Source: Gemmatimonadota bacterium
GTDB taxonomy: Bacteria > Gemmatimonadota > Gemmatimonadetes > Longimicrobiales > Gaopeijiaceae
Reading direction: 5' to 3'
Assembly (NCBI GenBank): GCA_012267505.1
Contig: JAAXGI010000072.1
Location: 1-49,935, forward strand
DNA: 49,935 nt
The stretch's first letter is position 1; every line of letters starts with the position of its first letter. Both the position numbers and the translations under genes were made by a program. The notes below the pieces were generated by a model. It saw nothing but the letters and a program-made list of their open reading frames with translations, was not told the origin of the DNA and ran no database searches. Shown piece after piece: positions 10,479 to 19,143 of this stretch.

Positions 10479-11480
10479 CTACGGCGGGCCGGGAAACCCA
10501 GGGTCCACCTCGCCCCTCAGGTCCCGGGCGATGTGGCCGACCATGTCCGTCCGGACTGCCTGCGCCGCTACCCGGATTGCGTTGTGGATAGCCCGCGGAA
10601 TCGAGTGGCCGTGGCAGATGATGGAGACTCCGTTCACCCCGAGGAGCGGCGCGCCCCCGTATTCGGCGTAGTCGAGTACGCGCAGCACTTCCTCGAGATC
10701 CATCCTCGCGCCCTCCCGTTCGGTTTCGCGGGTGAGCAGCTTGATCGTAAAGGCCGCCACGGACTCGTAGAACTTTAGGAGGACATTGCCGACGAAGCCG
10801 TCGCAGACGAGTACGTCGCATACCCCCCGGATGATGTCACGGCCCTCGACGTTGCCGACGAAGTGGAGGTTGCTCTGCTTGAGGAGGGCGAACGCCTCGA
10901 GCGAGAGCTCGTCTCCCTTCGTCGGTTCCTCTCCGATATTGAGAAGCCCGACCCTAGGCGCGTCGACTCCCATGAGGTCTTGCGCGTAGATGGCACCGAG
11001 GGAAGCGAACTGAAGGAGATGATGGGGCTTGCAGTCCACGTTGGCGCCCGCGTCGAGCATGAGTGTCGGGGCGGCGGCCGTGGGTAGAAGTGTGCCGATC
11101 GCCGGTCTCGCCACGCCCGGCAACGGCCTGAGGAGGATGAGCGAGGTGGCCATGACCGCGCCGGTCGAACCGGCGCTGACGAAGGCGTCGACTTCACCTT
11201 CCTTCTGCAGGCGAATCCCGGTGACGATCGAGGAGTTGGGCCGGCGACGGACGGTCTGGGCCGGCGGGTCCTCGGGGAGGACGCGCTCCGGCGCGTGGAC
11301 CACCTCGACCGCTCCCTGCCTCCAGCTGCCTGCCGCCCGTAGTGCTTCCTCGATCGGTACCCGGTCCCCGACGAGGACGAACGTGAGGTCGTCGGCCTGC
11401 TCCTGGAGCGTGAGGAATGCCCCGGCGATCTCGCTGGCGGGCGCTCCGTCCGTGCCCATGCAGTCTAGGGCGATACGCAC
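10479..11480 (-). CDS. plsX: phosphate acyltransferase PlsX
   Basis: PlsX converts acyl-ACP to acyl-phosphate, the donor for PlsY in phospholipid synthesis, and acts at the inner face of the cytoplasmic membrane. The 333-residue protein has the normal length. It shows the PlsX opening ALDCMGTDGAP (4-14), SAGSTGAVMATS near 102-113, LDAGANVDCKP near 142-152, and GFVGNVLLKFYE near 228-239. The second residue block AEYGGAPLLGVNG near 272-284 is also characteristic. It lies between rpmF (110 bp upstream) and fabD (2 bp downstream), a classic bacterial order that links ribosome protein L32, phospholipid and fatty acid synthesis. Confidence 0.96.
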   Translation of the reverse strand: MRIALDCMGTDGAPASEIAGAFLTLQEQADDLTFVLVGDRVPIEEALRAAGSWRQGAVEVVHAPERVLPEDPPAQTVRRRPNSSIVTGIRLQKEGEVDAFVSAGSTGAVMATSLILLRPLPGVARPAIGTLLPTAAAPTLMLDAGANVDCKPHHLLQFASLGAIYAQDLMGVDAPRVGLLNIGEEPTKGDELSLEAFALLKQSNLHFVGNVEGRDIIRGVCDVLVCDGFVGNVLLKFYESVAAFTIKLLTRETEREGARMDLEEVLRVLDYAEYGGAPLLGVNGVSIICHGHSIPRAIHNAIRVAAQAVRTDMVGHIARDLRGEVDPGFPGPP

Positions 11481-11590
11481 GGGGGCGGCTCCCTCAGCGG
11501 ACCGCTACGGCGGCGGGAAGGGCCGGATCAGCCGGGGTAGGCAGGTGGATGGACGATGGCGGGAAGCTCGAGCGCCTCTCGGCGGGCATG

Positions 11591-11773
11591 CTAGTCGATC
11601 TCCACCTCGATCACCACTTCATCCCTGTAGAACCCGCACATCCGGCACACGCGGTGCGATTCCTTCGGGTCTCCGCAACGCGGGCACGGATGTGTTGCCA
11701 CCGGCCGGGCCTTGTAATGGGTGCGCCGCTTGCGCTGCCGCTGTTTCGATGTCCGCTTCTTAGGGACTGCCAT
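11591..11773 (-). CDS. rpmF: 50S ribosomal protein L32 (zinc-ribbon form)
   Basis: L32 is a small protein of the large ribosomal subunit. The 60-residue product starts MAVPKKRTSKQRQRKRR, the standard basic opening. It carries two CxxC pairs, C30/C33 and C43/C46, so it is the zinc-binding (C+) form rather than the zinc-independent paralogue. It lies 15 bp after the DUF177 gene and 110 bp before plsX, the widely conserved yceD-rpmF-plsX order. Confidence 0.97.
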   Translation of the reverse strand: MAVPKKRTSKQRQRKRRTHYKARPVATHPCPRCGDPKESHRVCRMCGFYRDEVVIEVEID

Positions 11774-11788
11774 CGCAGGTGCCTCTCG

Positions 11789-12313
11789 TCATTTCCGGTT
11801 GAGCGCCCTCAGGACGTCCCAGCGGGGGTCGGGCTCATGGGGCGCGCAGTTACACATCGCTTCGTTCAGGTCCGTTCCGCAGTGGGGGCAGAGCCCGCGA
11901 CACCCTTCGCCGCAGACCATGTACGAGGGGGCGGCCAGGACCAGTTCCTCCCGAAGCGCCTCTCCCACGTCGATCTCGGTGGCGCCCGGCTCGAGAATCC
12001 GGACATCGCCGTCTGCCTGTTCCCCAGGGTCTCCGGTCGCCGCAGTGCAGGGCCACCACAAGACTTCGAGCGGCTGCTCCAGCGCGGCCTCCAGGGGAGC
12101 CAGGCACCGGCGGCATTCGTGGCTGAACCGGGCCGACGCCCGACCGCTGAGTGCCACCTGCCCGGAGGCTGAGCCGGTTACGGTGGCCACGAGTCGCACG
12201 GGAGCGCCCAAGGCGAGCCCGGTGCCCCTCCAGAGCGGCGCGTCCACCGGCACGGACGCATCCAGCTCAAGCCTTCCCGAGCGCCTCAGATCCCTAAGAT
12301 CCACCGTTGGCAT
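11789..12313 (-). CDS. DUF177 / YceD family protein
   Basis: YceD proteins are conserved next to rpmF and have been linked in the literature to 23S rRNA maturation, but their biochemical activity is not settled. The product is 174 aa from the ATG at 12313; an in-frame TTG at 12322 would add three residues. It contains HECRRCL near 65-72, then a cluster C-x3-C-x3-C-x2-C near 134-146 (VCGEGCRGLCPHCG), followed by LNEAMCNCAPHEPDPRWDVL, the typical DUF177 tail with a pair of extra cysteines. The cysteine cluster suggests a zinc ribbon. It is the first gene of the rpmF-plsX-fab unit and lies directly under a good promoter. Confidence 0.88.
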   Translation of the reverse strand: MPTVDLRDLRRSGRLELDASVPVDAPLWRGTGLALGAPVRLVATVTGSASGQVALSGRASARFSHECRRCLAPLEAALEQPLEVLWWPCTAATGDPGEQADGDVRILEPGATEIDVGEALREELVLAAPSYMVCGEGCRGLCPHCGTDLNEAMCNCAPHEPDPRWDVLRALNRK

Positions 12314-12324
12314 ATAAGCCAAGT

Positions 12325-12353
12325 AGACTATTGGCGAAAGGGCATGGTGTCAA
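12325..12353 (-). promoter_or_regulatory. predicted promoter of yceD-rpmF-plsX-fab unit
   Basis: The minus strand reads TTGACA (12353-12348), 17 bp, then TAGTCT (12330-12325). A start of transcription about seven bases downstream would be near 12318, only some five bases before the yceD ATG at 12313. If so the message is nearly leaderless and lacks room for a ribosome site. The -35 box is a perfect consensus. Confidence 0.55.
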
Positions 12354-12418
12354 TGCAATTGACGGCCGCAATACGTCCTTCTGGCCGGGGCCGGAAACGG
12401 GGCGCCGGGGGGCGCCTC

Positions 12419-12838
12419 TCAGAGCGCGAGCCGCCCGCTTCCGGAGAAGAAGAAGGCGATCTCGGCCGCTGCATTGGCGTCCGAGTCTGAACCGTGAATC
12501 GCGTTGCGCTCCCTCGATTCGGCGTAGAGCGCGCGAACGGTCCCCGCAGCGGCTTCCGCCGGGTCGGTTGCACCGATCGCCTTGCGGAACCGCGGGACAG
12601 CGTCGTCGGCCTCGAGGACGATGGGGATGATCGGCCCGGACGTCATGAAGGACACGAGCGAGCGGAAGAAGTGGCGTTTCCGGTGGACTGCGTAGAAGGC
12701 CTCCGCCTGTGCCCGGTTCAGCCGTGTCATCCGGAGTGCGCGGATCCGGAACCCCGCGCCTTCCAGATGGGCCAGGATCGCGCCCGTCCGCCCCGAAGCC
12801 ACGGCGTCCGGCTTGATGATCGCGAGTGTCTCGGACAT
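12419..12838 (-). CDS. ndk: nucleoside diphosphate kinase
   Basis: Ndk equilibrates nucleoside di- and triphosphates via a phosphohistidine. The start is the ATG at 12838 and the product is 139 aa, the usual size. The active-site His is H115 in RNAIHGSDS. The opening ETLAIIKPDAV and the segment FYAVHRKRHFFRSLVSFMTSGP (positions about 49-70) are typical. It lies 88 bp after sucD on the same strand; the association is functional, since SucCD makes ATP or GTP and Ndk interconverts them. The downstream 96 bp to yceD contain the promoter of the next unit. Confidence 0.96.
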   Translation of the reverse strand: MSETLAIIKPDAVASGRTGAILAHLEGAGFRIRALRMTRLNRAQAEAFYAVHRKRHFFRSLVSFMTSGPIIPIVLEADDAVPRFRKAIGATDPAEAAAGTVRALYAESRERNAIHGSDSDANAAAEIAFFFSGSGRLAL

Positions 12839-12926
12839 CCGTACCCCGTCCCTCTGTCGTTCGGGCTGCCTGTGCCGTCGTCCCGCGGCCGGGCCCCCGC
12901 GTCCCGCCCTTGCCCCCGCCCGATGG

Positions 12927-13814
12927 CTAGGGTCCGAGTGCCTCCCTGATGAGATCGGTGATCTCAACCGGTCTGTTCGCCACGCGGATGCCGTTTTCCT
13001 CAAACGCCCGGACCTTTTCCCGCGCAGTGCCGGCCGATCCCGACACGATCGCGCCGGCGTGCCCCATTCTGCGCCCTGGAGGTGCGGTCCGGCCGGCGAT
13101 GAAGCCGACGACCGGCTTCGAGAGGTGCTCCCGGACCCAGCGGGCCGCCTCTTGCTCGTCGGTCCCTCCGATCTCGCCGAGCATGACGACGGCCTCGGTC
13201 TCGGGATCGCTCCGGAAGGCCGAGAGGCAGTCGATGAAGTTTGTGCCGATGATCGGGTCGCCCCCGATCCCGATACACGTGGTCTGGCCGATGCCGGCGC
13301 GCGTGAGCTGGCTCACGGCCTCGTACGTCAGTGTGCCGGAACGGGATACGACGCCGACCGGGCCGGGTGCGGTGACCTGCGCGGGGATGATCCCCACCTT
13401 CGTTCTGCTCGCGGGCGAGATCAGCCCCGGACAGTTCGGCCCGACGAGCCGGCTTCCCCTGTCCTGGACGAGCGCAACAGCCCTGGTCATGTCCTGAACA
13501 GGGATCCCCTCCGTGATGGCGACGATGAGGCCGATGCCGGCGTCGGCCGCCTCCATGATGGCGCCCGCCGCAAAGGGAGGGGGGACGTATATGACCGAAG
13601 TGTTAGCGCCCGTCTCTTCCACGGCCCGGTCAACCGTGTTGAAGATGGGGATCCTTGTGCCGCCGGTGTCGAGGTTCCCGCCGCCCTTGCCCGGCGTCAC
13701 GCCCGCGACAATCCGCGTGCCGTATTCCGCCATCTGCCGGGTGTGGAAGGAGCCGTCGCGGCCGGTGATCCCCTGCACCACCAAGCGTGTCTGGTCGTCG
13801 ACGAAGACTGCCAT
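12927..13814 (-). CDS. sucD: succinate-CoA ligase alpha subunit
   Basis: SucD forms with SucC the succinyl-CoA synthetase that makes succinate plus ATP or GTP in the TCA cycle. The 295-residue product has the standard length. It shows the CoA-binding Rossmann start [17 protein letters not shown] (12-28), VGPNCPG at 124-130, and the phosphorylated histidine H252 in RRMGHAGAI. The segment [14 protein letters not shown] (157-170) is typical. It follows sucC by 29 bp on the same strand and precedes ndk. Confidence 0.96.
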   Translation of the reverse strand: MAVFVDDQTRLVVQGITGRDGSFHTRQMAEYGTRIVAGVTPGKGGGNLDTGGTRIPIFNTVDRAVEETGANTSVIYVPPPFAAGAIMEAADAGIGLIVAITEGIPVQDMTRAVALVQDRGSRLVGPNCPGLISPASRTKVGIIPAQVTAPGPVGVVSRSGTLTYEAVSQLTRAGIGQTTCIGIGGDPIIGTNFIDCLSAFRSDPETEAVVMLGEIGGTDEQEAARWVREHLSKPVVGFIAGRTAPPGRRMGHAGAIVSGSAGTAREKVRAFEENGIRVANRPVEITDLIREALGP

Positions 13815-13843
13815 GCGTCCTGCTAGCCCCGTTGGTTTGCCGG

Positions 13844-14980
13844 TCAGGCCGAGCCCGCCATCCGTACGGCGCGCTCGACCACCTGATCCATCGAAGAGTA
13901 GGCGGCGAGCCCGGCCTCGCCCAGGATCTCGATGGCTTCCGCTTCGTTGGTGCCGCTCAGGCGGATCACGATCGGGGGGGCGATGGCGGTCCTGGAACGG
14001 GCCTCAACGATGCCCTTGGCGACGTCGTCGCAACGGGTGATCCCGCCGAAGATATTGAAGAGAATCACCTTCACATGAGGATCGGAGGCGATGATCTCGA
14101 GTGCCGCCACCACCTTGTCGGGATTCGAGGAGCCGCCGATATCGAGGAAGTTCGCCGGGCGGCCCCCGTAGTACTTGACGAGATCCATCGTGGCCATCGC
14201 AAGCCCCGCGCCATTCACGCAGCAGCCCACGTCCCCGTCCAGCTTGACGAAGGAGAGTCCGGCCTGCCGCGCCCGTGTCTCCGAGGCCGGCTCCGACGAA
14301 GTGTCGCGGAGCGCCTCCAGCTCCGGAAGCCGCTTCATCCCGCTGTCGTCAAGGCTGACCTTGGCATCAATGGCCCGAACCTGGCCCGCTACAGTGACGA
14401 TGAGAGGGTTGATTTCCGCGAGCGAGCAGGAGTTGCTCGTGAAGACCCGGTAGAGCCGGTCCATGATCCGGGCGGCCTGCCTTGCATGGCCTGCCTCCGC
14501 GTAGAGGAAGTCGGCCAGCCGGAACGCCTGGTGGGGCAGCAGCCCGTACCTCGGGTCGACCGGGAGCCTCAGGATTGCCTCGGGGCGCTCAGCCGCGACC
14601 TCCTCGATGTCCACCCCGCCCTCCGGGGAGACTATGAAGACCGGTGACTGCCGCCGCCGGTCGATCAGGACCGCCACATAGGCTTCGGACGCGATATCCT
14701 CCGCCCGGGTTACGAGGACCTTGCCCACCGTGAGGCCCCTGATGTCCATGCCGAGGATGTCGGAAGCGTGGGATTCCGCTTCCGTGGCGGACGAGGCCAG
14801 CCTGACGCCGCCGGCCTTTCCGCGCCCGCCGATGTGCACCTGCGCCTTGACGACGACTCTGCCGCCAAGCTCTTCCGCGATCCGCCGCGCCTCCGCCGGG
14901 GTGCGGGCGACCTCCCCCGGTGGCACAGGAATGCCGGCGCTCCGAAACAGCTCCTTGGCCTGATACTCGTGAATGTCCAT
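13844..14980 (-). CDS. sucC: succinate-CoA ligase beta subunit
   Basis: SucC is the nucleotide-binding, ATP-grasp subunit of succinyl-CoA synthetase. The start is the ATG at 14980 ([12 protein letters not shown]), the canonical opening; an in-frame TTG nine bases upstream is less likely. The product is 378 aa, near the usual 388. Landmarks are [17 protein letters not shown] near 45-60, EINPLIV near 195-201, DAKVSLDD near 210-217, and [13 protein letters not shown] near 317-329. No good Shine-Dalgarno sequence lies ahead of the ATG. A promoter with an inverted repeat on its -35 region lies about 130 bp upstream (see separate entries), so this gene is the likely head of sucC-sucD-ndk. Confidence 0.96.
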   Translation of the reverse strand: MDIHEYQAKELFRSAGIPVPPGEVARTPAEARRIAEELGGRVVVKAQVHIGGRGKAGGVRLASSATEAESHASDILGMDIRGLTVGKVLVTRAEDIASEAYVAVLIDRRRQSPVFIVSPEGGVDIEEVAAERPEAILRLPVDPRYGLLPHQAFRLADFLYAEAGHARQAARIMDRLYRVFTSNSCSLAEINPLIVTVAGQVRAIDAKVSLDDSGMKRLPELEALRDTSSEPASETRARQAGLSFVKLDGDVGCCVNGAGLAMATMDLVKYYGGRPANFLDIGGSSNPDKVVAALEIIASDPHVKVILFNIFGGITRCDDVAKGIVEARSRTAIAPPIVIRLSGTNEAEAIEILGEAGLAAYSSMDQVVERAVRMAGSA

Positions 14981-15010
14981 ACGGTCCAAGGAGGGCGCCG
15001 CAGCATATGT

Positions 15011-15026
15011 CCCGCTCCTGAGCGGG
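15011..15026. repeat. perfect 7+7 bp inverted repeat in sucC leader
   Basis: CCCGCTC, CT, GAGCGGG form a perfect palindrome 31-46 bases upstream of the sucC ATG, inside the predicted transcript leader. It could form a short hairpin near the ribosome-loading region. There is no T-run, so it is not a standard terminator. Confidence 0.35.
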
Positions 15027-15109
15027 CTGCTCGCACGGGCGGGTTCGCCTGGGAAAAGCGAATCCCCAAGAGAGGCGAGGGCACCAACCCCGGGGGGAGA
15101 GGCCGCAAG

Positions 15110-15138
15110 AACCTAAAGTCGGGACTGCGGGCGATCAA
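15110..15138 (-). promoter_or_regulatory. predicted promoter of sucC-sucD(-ndk)
   Basis: The minus strand reads TTGATC (15138-15133), 17 bp, then TAGGTT (15115-15110). The predicted transcription start is near 15103, leaving a leader of about 120 nt. The boxes resemble those before nuoA (TTGAAC/TAGATT) and mdh (TTGACA/TAGCTT). Confidence 0.5.
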
Positions 15139-15147
15139 CCCGCAGTC
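15123..15147. promoter_or_regulatory. candidate operator: 9+9 bp inverted repeat on the sucC -35 box
   Basis: GACTGCGGG (15123-15131) and CCCGCAGTC (15139-15147) are exact reverse complements separated by 7 bp. The 7-bp centre contains the predicted -35 hexamer (15133-15138). One arm lies in the promoter spacer and the other just upstream. This geometry is that of a repressor operator; the regulator is unknown. Confidence 0.4.
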
Positions 15148-15153
15148 GTCTCC

Positions 15154-15228
15154 AGTGACGCATGAGGCCGAAGCGGCGGTCGGCCTCTGCCGGGAGATGT
15201 GCCTGAACGCCTCCGCGGAGGGGTCACT
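15154..15228. other. 75-bp nested palindrome block upstream of sucC promoter
   Basis: An outer 6-bp pair AGTGAC/GTCACT (15154-15159 with 15223-15228) encloses an 8-bp perfect stem GAGGCCGA/TCGGCCTC (15164-15171 with 15180-15187) and a 12-bp perfect palindrome CCTCCGCGGAGG (15210-15221). As RNA this would be a three-way-junction-like fold; as DNA it could hold protein sites. It lies upstream of the predicted sucC start site, so it is not part of that message. No known RNA family was recognised. Confidence 0.3.
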
Positions 15229-15897
15229 AAGAGTGTGTTCGCGGTGGAAACGAAAATGAACCCGGTGCCGATTTGGACCGGGGGGGTGACGGTAGCGGCG
15301 TGGCGCTGTCGTCCACGACGAGTCGCCGCGCTCCGGCAGACGGGTTCTTGTCCGGGTCGGGCGCGCCATCCGCGGCCGTCCCGGCATCCGCCTCGGCCGG
15401 GTCTCGGCATGGCCCGGCTGCGCCACCGGCTGCAGGCTCCGCTCCGTGCAGCTGCCCCAACCGGGCCGCAGTCCAGCTCACCGATCGCCCATGCACTCTA
15501 CGGTGATGCCGATACAATGACGGTTGGCCGACTGGATTCTCGTCCTCCTCCGTGACCGACCGCTTGCCTCAGCCATGGGAGAACTCTCGTGCGCGGTCGC
15601 ATCGACGCTGCACATGGCACATGCATGGGGCGTCCGATACATTCGCACGCACCCCGTCTTCCGTCGGCAGCCACTTCCGGGGCATCCCGATAGCACCACA
15701 CCCACGATGCCTACCTGTGCGCGGGTCGATTCGCCGCGCCCTCCACGCCCTGAGCGCGACGGCGACCCGAAGTTGGCTTGGCGCGGACATCGCCGTGAAG
15801 CCGAGGACGACACCGGACCTCTGATGCTCCCTCTCGGCGCGTGTCTGCCTGGGCGAGCCGCCGCCTGGCGGCGCTGGCCCCTTCCTCGGGCGGGTTC
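15229..15897. other. long intergenic stretch between sucC and the RND gene, no gene seen
   Basis: About 670 bases separate the sucC control region from the RND pump gene. Short open frames exist on both strands but overlap one another and have no recognisable domains, and their Arg/Ser/Pro-rich translations look like random reading of GC-rich DNA. There is no trace of a membrane-fusion protein gene, which would be expected before an RND gene. TACAAT at 15513-15518 and TACATT at 15638-15643 on the plus strand could be -10 boxes for the pump gene but lack good -35 partners. Confidence 0.5.
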
Positions 15898-18800
15898 ATG
15901 ACCCGTGACCCGGGCAGGGCGGACCAGCCGACCGGAGCCGCCAATGGTCCGATCGCGTTCATGGTGCAAAACCGGCTGGCGGCCAATGTACTCATGCTCT
16001 TCCTGGTCCTCGCGGGCCTGGCGGCAGCGACCAACCTCGTCCAGGAGGTCCTTCCGGACCTCTCTCTGGACCGCGTCCAGGTCCTGATCACCTATCCCGG
16101 CGCGACCCCCGGGGAAATCGAGGAGTCGGTCGTCAGACCGATCGAGGAGCAGATCCGGGGCGTCGAGGGTCTCGACGAACTGGAAGCAGCCGCATCGGAG
16201 AGCTTCGGATCCGTCGTCGCGCAGTTCCGGGCGGGCACCGACATCAACCGGGCGCTCAGTGAAGTCAAGGCCGAGGTCGATCGCATCGTCACCTTCCCTG
16301 AGGGGGCGGAGCGACCTCAGGTGCGCGAGGTCACGAGCCGCCAGAACGTCATCCGGCTTCTGGTTCACGGGAACGTCCCGGAGCGCAGTCTCAAGGAGCT
16401 GGCCTACGGGATCGAGGAAGGGATCTCTTCTCTTCCGGAGGTGTCGCTGGCCGAAGTCAGCGGTGCGCGGCCGTACGAGATCTCCATTGAGGTCCCGGTA
16501 CAGCGTCTCAGAGCTCTCGGTTTAACGCTCGAGGATGTCGCACTGGCGGTACGGCAGGGCTCGACGGAGTTGTCGGCGGGAACGATATCCGCGGGCGAAG
16601 AGGAGATCCTCGTCCGTGCGCTCGGGCGGAATTACGAACAGGGCGATTTCGAGGACATCATCGTCCTGACGCGGCTGAACGGCACCGCGGTCCGTCTGCG
16701 CGATATCGCAACCGTGCGGGACGAGTTCGCGGACTCCGACCTGAGCCTGCGCTACAACGGGCGGCGGGCGGTGGCCGTCGATGTCTTCCGCTCCTCGAAC
16801 GAGAAGGTCCTGGAGATCGCCACCGCCGTCAGGGAACATCTCCAGGCCGAGGTTCTGCCCAGCCTTCCGCCCGGTGTCGATGTCGAAATCTGGAAGGACG
16901 ACTCCGTGGAAGTTGCGGGACGACTCGGCCTGATGATCGAGAACGCCCTCCTCGGGCTAGCGCTCGTGCTGGCGGCCCTCACCCTGTTTCTCGAACTCCG
17001 GCTTGCGCTCTGGGTGGCCGTAGGGCTGGCTATCTCGTTCATCGGCACCTTCCTCTTCATGGGGCTCCTGGGTGTCTCGGTGAATATGTTTTCGCTGATG
17101 GCGCTCGTCCTCGCGTTGGGGATCGTCGTGGACGACGCGATCGTCGTCGGTGAGAGCGTCTACTCGGAACGAGAGCGCGGCGAGCGCGGAATCGCAGCGG
17201 CGATTCAGGGGACCCGGCGGGTGAGCGCGCCGGTGGTCTTCGCAGTCCTCACCACGGCCACGGCATTTGCCGCGCTCCTGCCCGCGCCAGGTCCGCAGGG
17301 CAGACTCGGGCGTGCCATACCGATCGTGGTGATTACGGTCCTCCTGATTTCACTGGTCGAGTCGCTCTTCGTACTCCCGAATCACCTGGCCCACCTGCCC
17401 GCGCCGGATGCCTCGCGCCGGGAGAGCTGGCCGTCCCGGCAGCTCGACCGCATCCGGGGAGGTGTGGACCGGCTCCTGAAGCGGGTCGTGGCCGGCCCCC
17501 TCGACCGAGGATTGCGCCTGTCGGTCGACCAGCCTGCCATCGTGCTCGCCTCGGCTGCCGGCCTCCTCGTGCTGACGATGGGCATTGTCGGGGCTGGCGT
17601 CGTTCCCAATCAGTTCCTCACTCCGATCGCGGGTGAAGTCGTTTCCGCGAATCTGGAGCTGCCGGTCGGAACGGCGGGAGAACGAACATCTGCCGTCGCG
17701 GCGCAGCTGGAGGCTGCCGGGCATCGTGCACTCGCACGGATCGCCCTCGAGCGCGACCGGGATGCCGACCCGCTGGAGGTCGGTGTCGCCGTAACGGTGG
17801 GACAGCCGGCGGCACTCTTCGACCCCCTGGGGGGCAACGCCGTCGAAGCGGCCCGCGGCCACCTCGGGGCCGTCCAGTTCAAGCTCATCGACTGGCAGCG
17901 CCACGGCATCCCCGCATCCACCTTCGAGCAGCTCTGGCGGGAAGAGGTCGGGACCCTTCCGGACGTGAGGTCCCTGTCGATTTCCTCGAACCTGATCACG
18001 CTCGGACTCCCGGTTCACTTCAATCTGTCGCATCCGGACCCCGCCCGGCTGGCCGTGATCGAGAATGAGTTCGTCGCTGAGCTGTCGGGTATCGCGGGCG
18101 TTTTCGACATTCGAAGCAACCTCGATGAGGGGTTCCGGGAACTGCAGCTCGAACTGAAGCCCGCGGCCCGCACACTGAATCTGACAGTCGGCGACTTCGC
18201 ATCGCAGGTTCGGTCGGCCTTTTTCGGAGCCGAGGCACTCAGGGTGCAGCGGGGGCGCGAGGATATGGGGGTCTATGTGCGCCTGCCCGAAGAGGAGCGG
18301 AACTCCGCGGAGGACGTAGAGAACTACCTGGTGCGCACACCCGGGGGCGAGGTCCCCCTGGGCCAGGTGGCGTCAGCCAGCTTCGCGAGGTCTGCGGCCA
18401 CGATCCATCGGTTGGATGGACGCCGGGCGGTTACGGTCACGGCCGACGTCGACCCGGTGGTCGTGACCGGCCAGGAAGTCAACCGAAGCCTCGAGGACGG
18501 CATTCTGGAGCGTCTGTCGACCGAGGACCGCCTCTTCGGATACACATTTGGCGGGCAGCGCGAGCAGCAAGAGCACGCCAATGCCGCCCTCGGCCAGTCG
18601 CTCTTCCTGGCCCTGATCGTCATGTATGCGCTCATGGCGATCCCTTTCGGTTCCTATTCGCAGCCACTCATCATTCTGGCCGCGGTTCCGCTGGGCCTGA
18701 TCGGCGCAGTGGCCGGGCACATGCTTCTGGGCCTGAGCTTGGGTATCTGGTCGATGTACGGGTTGATCGGCGTGAGCGGCGTGGTCGTCAACGATTCGCT

Positions 18801-19092
18801 GATGATGATCAAGTTCATCAACGACCTCAAAGACTCCGGACTCCCGGCCAGGGAAGCGATCATCGTCGGAGCGAAGCACCGGTTTCGTGCCATCCTGCTG
18901 ACGTCGATCACGACGTTTGTGGGTGTCGCTCCGCTGGTATTCGAAACCAGCACCCACGCCCAGCACCTGGTGCCGTTGGCCGCCTCGGTCGGATTCGGCG
19001 TCCTGATTGCCACCGCCCTGCTCATGCTGGTGATACCGGCGCTCGTCATGGTGCAATCCACGGTCACGGAGTGGAGGCACGTCCGGGCCTGA
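15898..19092 (+). CDS. RND family efflux transporter permease (AcrB/MexF-type)
   Basis: This is an inner-membrane proton-driven exporter of the resistance-nodulation-division type. From the ATG at 15898 it has 1064 residues; a GTG at 15841 would add 19. The usual opening IAFMVQNRLAANVLMLF with TM1 is near residues 20-45. A first periplasmic domain follows (YPGATPGEIEESV near 65-80), then TM2-TM6 with the relay-type aspartate pair in GIVVDDAIVVGES. A second periplasmic domain and TM7-TM12 follow, with GVVVNDSLMMIKF in TM10. The length matches AcrB-type pumps. No adaptor or outer-membrane channel gene is adjacent, so it must either use partners encoded elsewhere or be a remnant of a larger locus. 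The substrate is unknown. An eroded IS lies 50 bp downstream. Confidence 0.92.
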   Translation: MTRDPGRADQPTGAANGPIAFMVQNRLAANVLMLFLVLAGLAAATNLVQEVLPDLSLDRVQVLITYPGATPGEIEESVVRPIEEQIRGVEGLDELEAAASESFGSVVAQFRAGTDINRALSEVKAEVDRIVTFPEGAERPQVREVTSRQNVIRLLVHGNVPERSLKELAYGIEEGISSLPEVSLAEVSGARPYEISIEVPVQRLRALGLTLEDVALAVRQGSTELSAGTISAGEEEILVRALGRNYEQGDFEDIIVLTRLNGTAVRLRDIATVRDEFADSDLSLRYNGRRAVAVDVFRSSNEKVLEIATAVREHLQAEVLPSLPPGVDVEIWKDDSVEVAGRLGLMIENALLGLALVLAALTLFLELRLALWVAVGLAISFIGTFLFMGLLGVSVNMFSLMALVLALGIVVDDAIVVGESVYSERERGERGIAAAIQGTRRVSAPVVFAVLTTATAFAALLPAPGPQGRLGRAIPIVVITVLLISLVESLFVLPNHLAHLPAPDASRRESWPSRQLDRIRGGVDRLLKRVVAGPLDRGLRLSVDQPAIVLASAAGLLVLTMGIVGAGVVPNQFLTPIAGEVVSANLELPVGTAGERTSAVAAQLEAAGHRALARIALERDRDADPLEVGVAVTVGQPAALFDPLGGNAVEAARGHLGAVQFKLIDWQRHGIPASTFEQLWREEVGTLPDVRSLSISSNLITLGLPVHFNLSHPDPARLAVIENEFVAELSGIAGVFDIRSNLDEGFRELQLELKPAARTLNLTVGDFASQVRSAFFGAEALRVQRGREDMGVYVRLPEEERNSAEDVENYLVRTPGGEVPLGQVASASFARSAATIHRLDGRRAVTVTADVDPVVVTGQEVNRSLEDGILERLSTEDRLFGYTFGGQREQQEHANAALGQSLFLALIVMYALMAIPFGSYSQPLIILAAVPLGLIGAVAGHMLLGLSLGIWSMYGLIGVSGVVVNDSLMMIKFINDLKDSGLPAREAIIVGAKHRFRAILLTSITTFVGVAPLVFETSTHAQHLVPLAASVGFGVLIATALLMLVIPALVMVQSTVTEWRHVRA

Positions 19093-19143
19093 TCGCTTCG
19101 GGGTCCGCCACTCCCGGTTCCGTGCCTGCGAACCGGAGTAGCA

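Noticed and set aside
15041-15055. tRNA-like GGGTTCGCC suggesting a T-arm
   Set aside because: No acceptor stem, anticodon arm or D-arm could be built around it.
15123-15228. sucC riboswitch or attenuator in the leader
   Set aside because: The stems are at or upstream of the predicted start site, so they would not be in the message, and they match no riboswitch consensus I know. They are kept only as DNA or unassigned structure.
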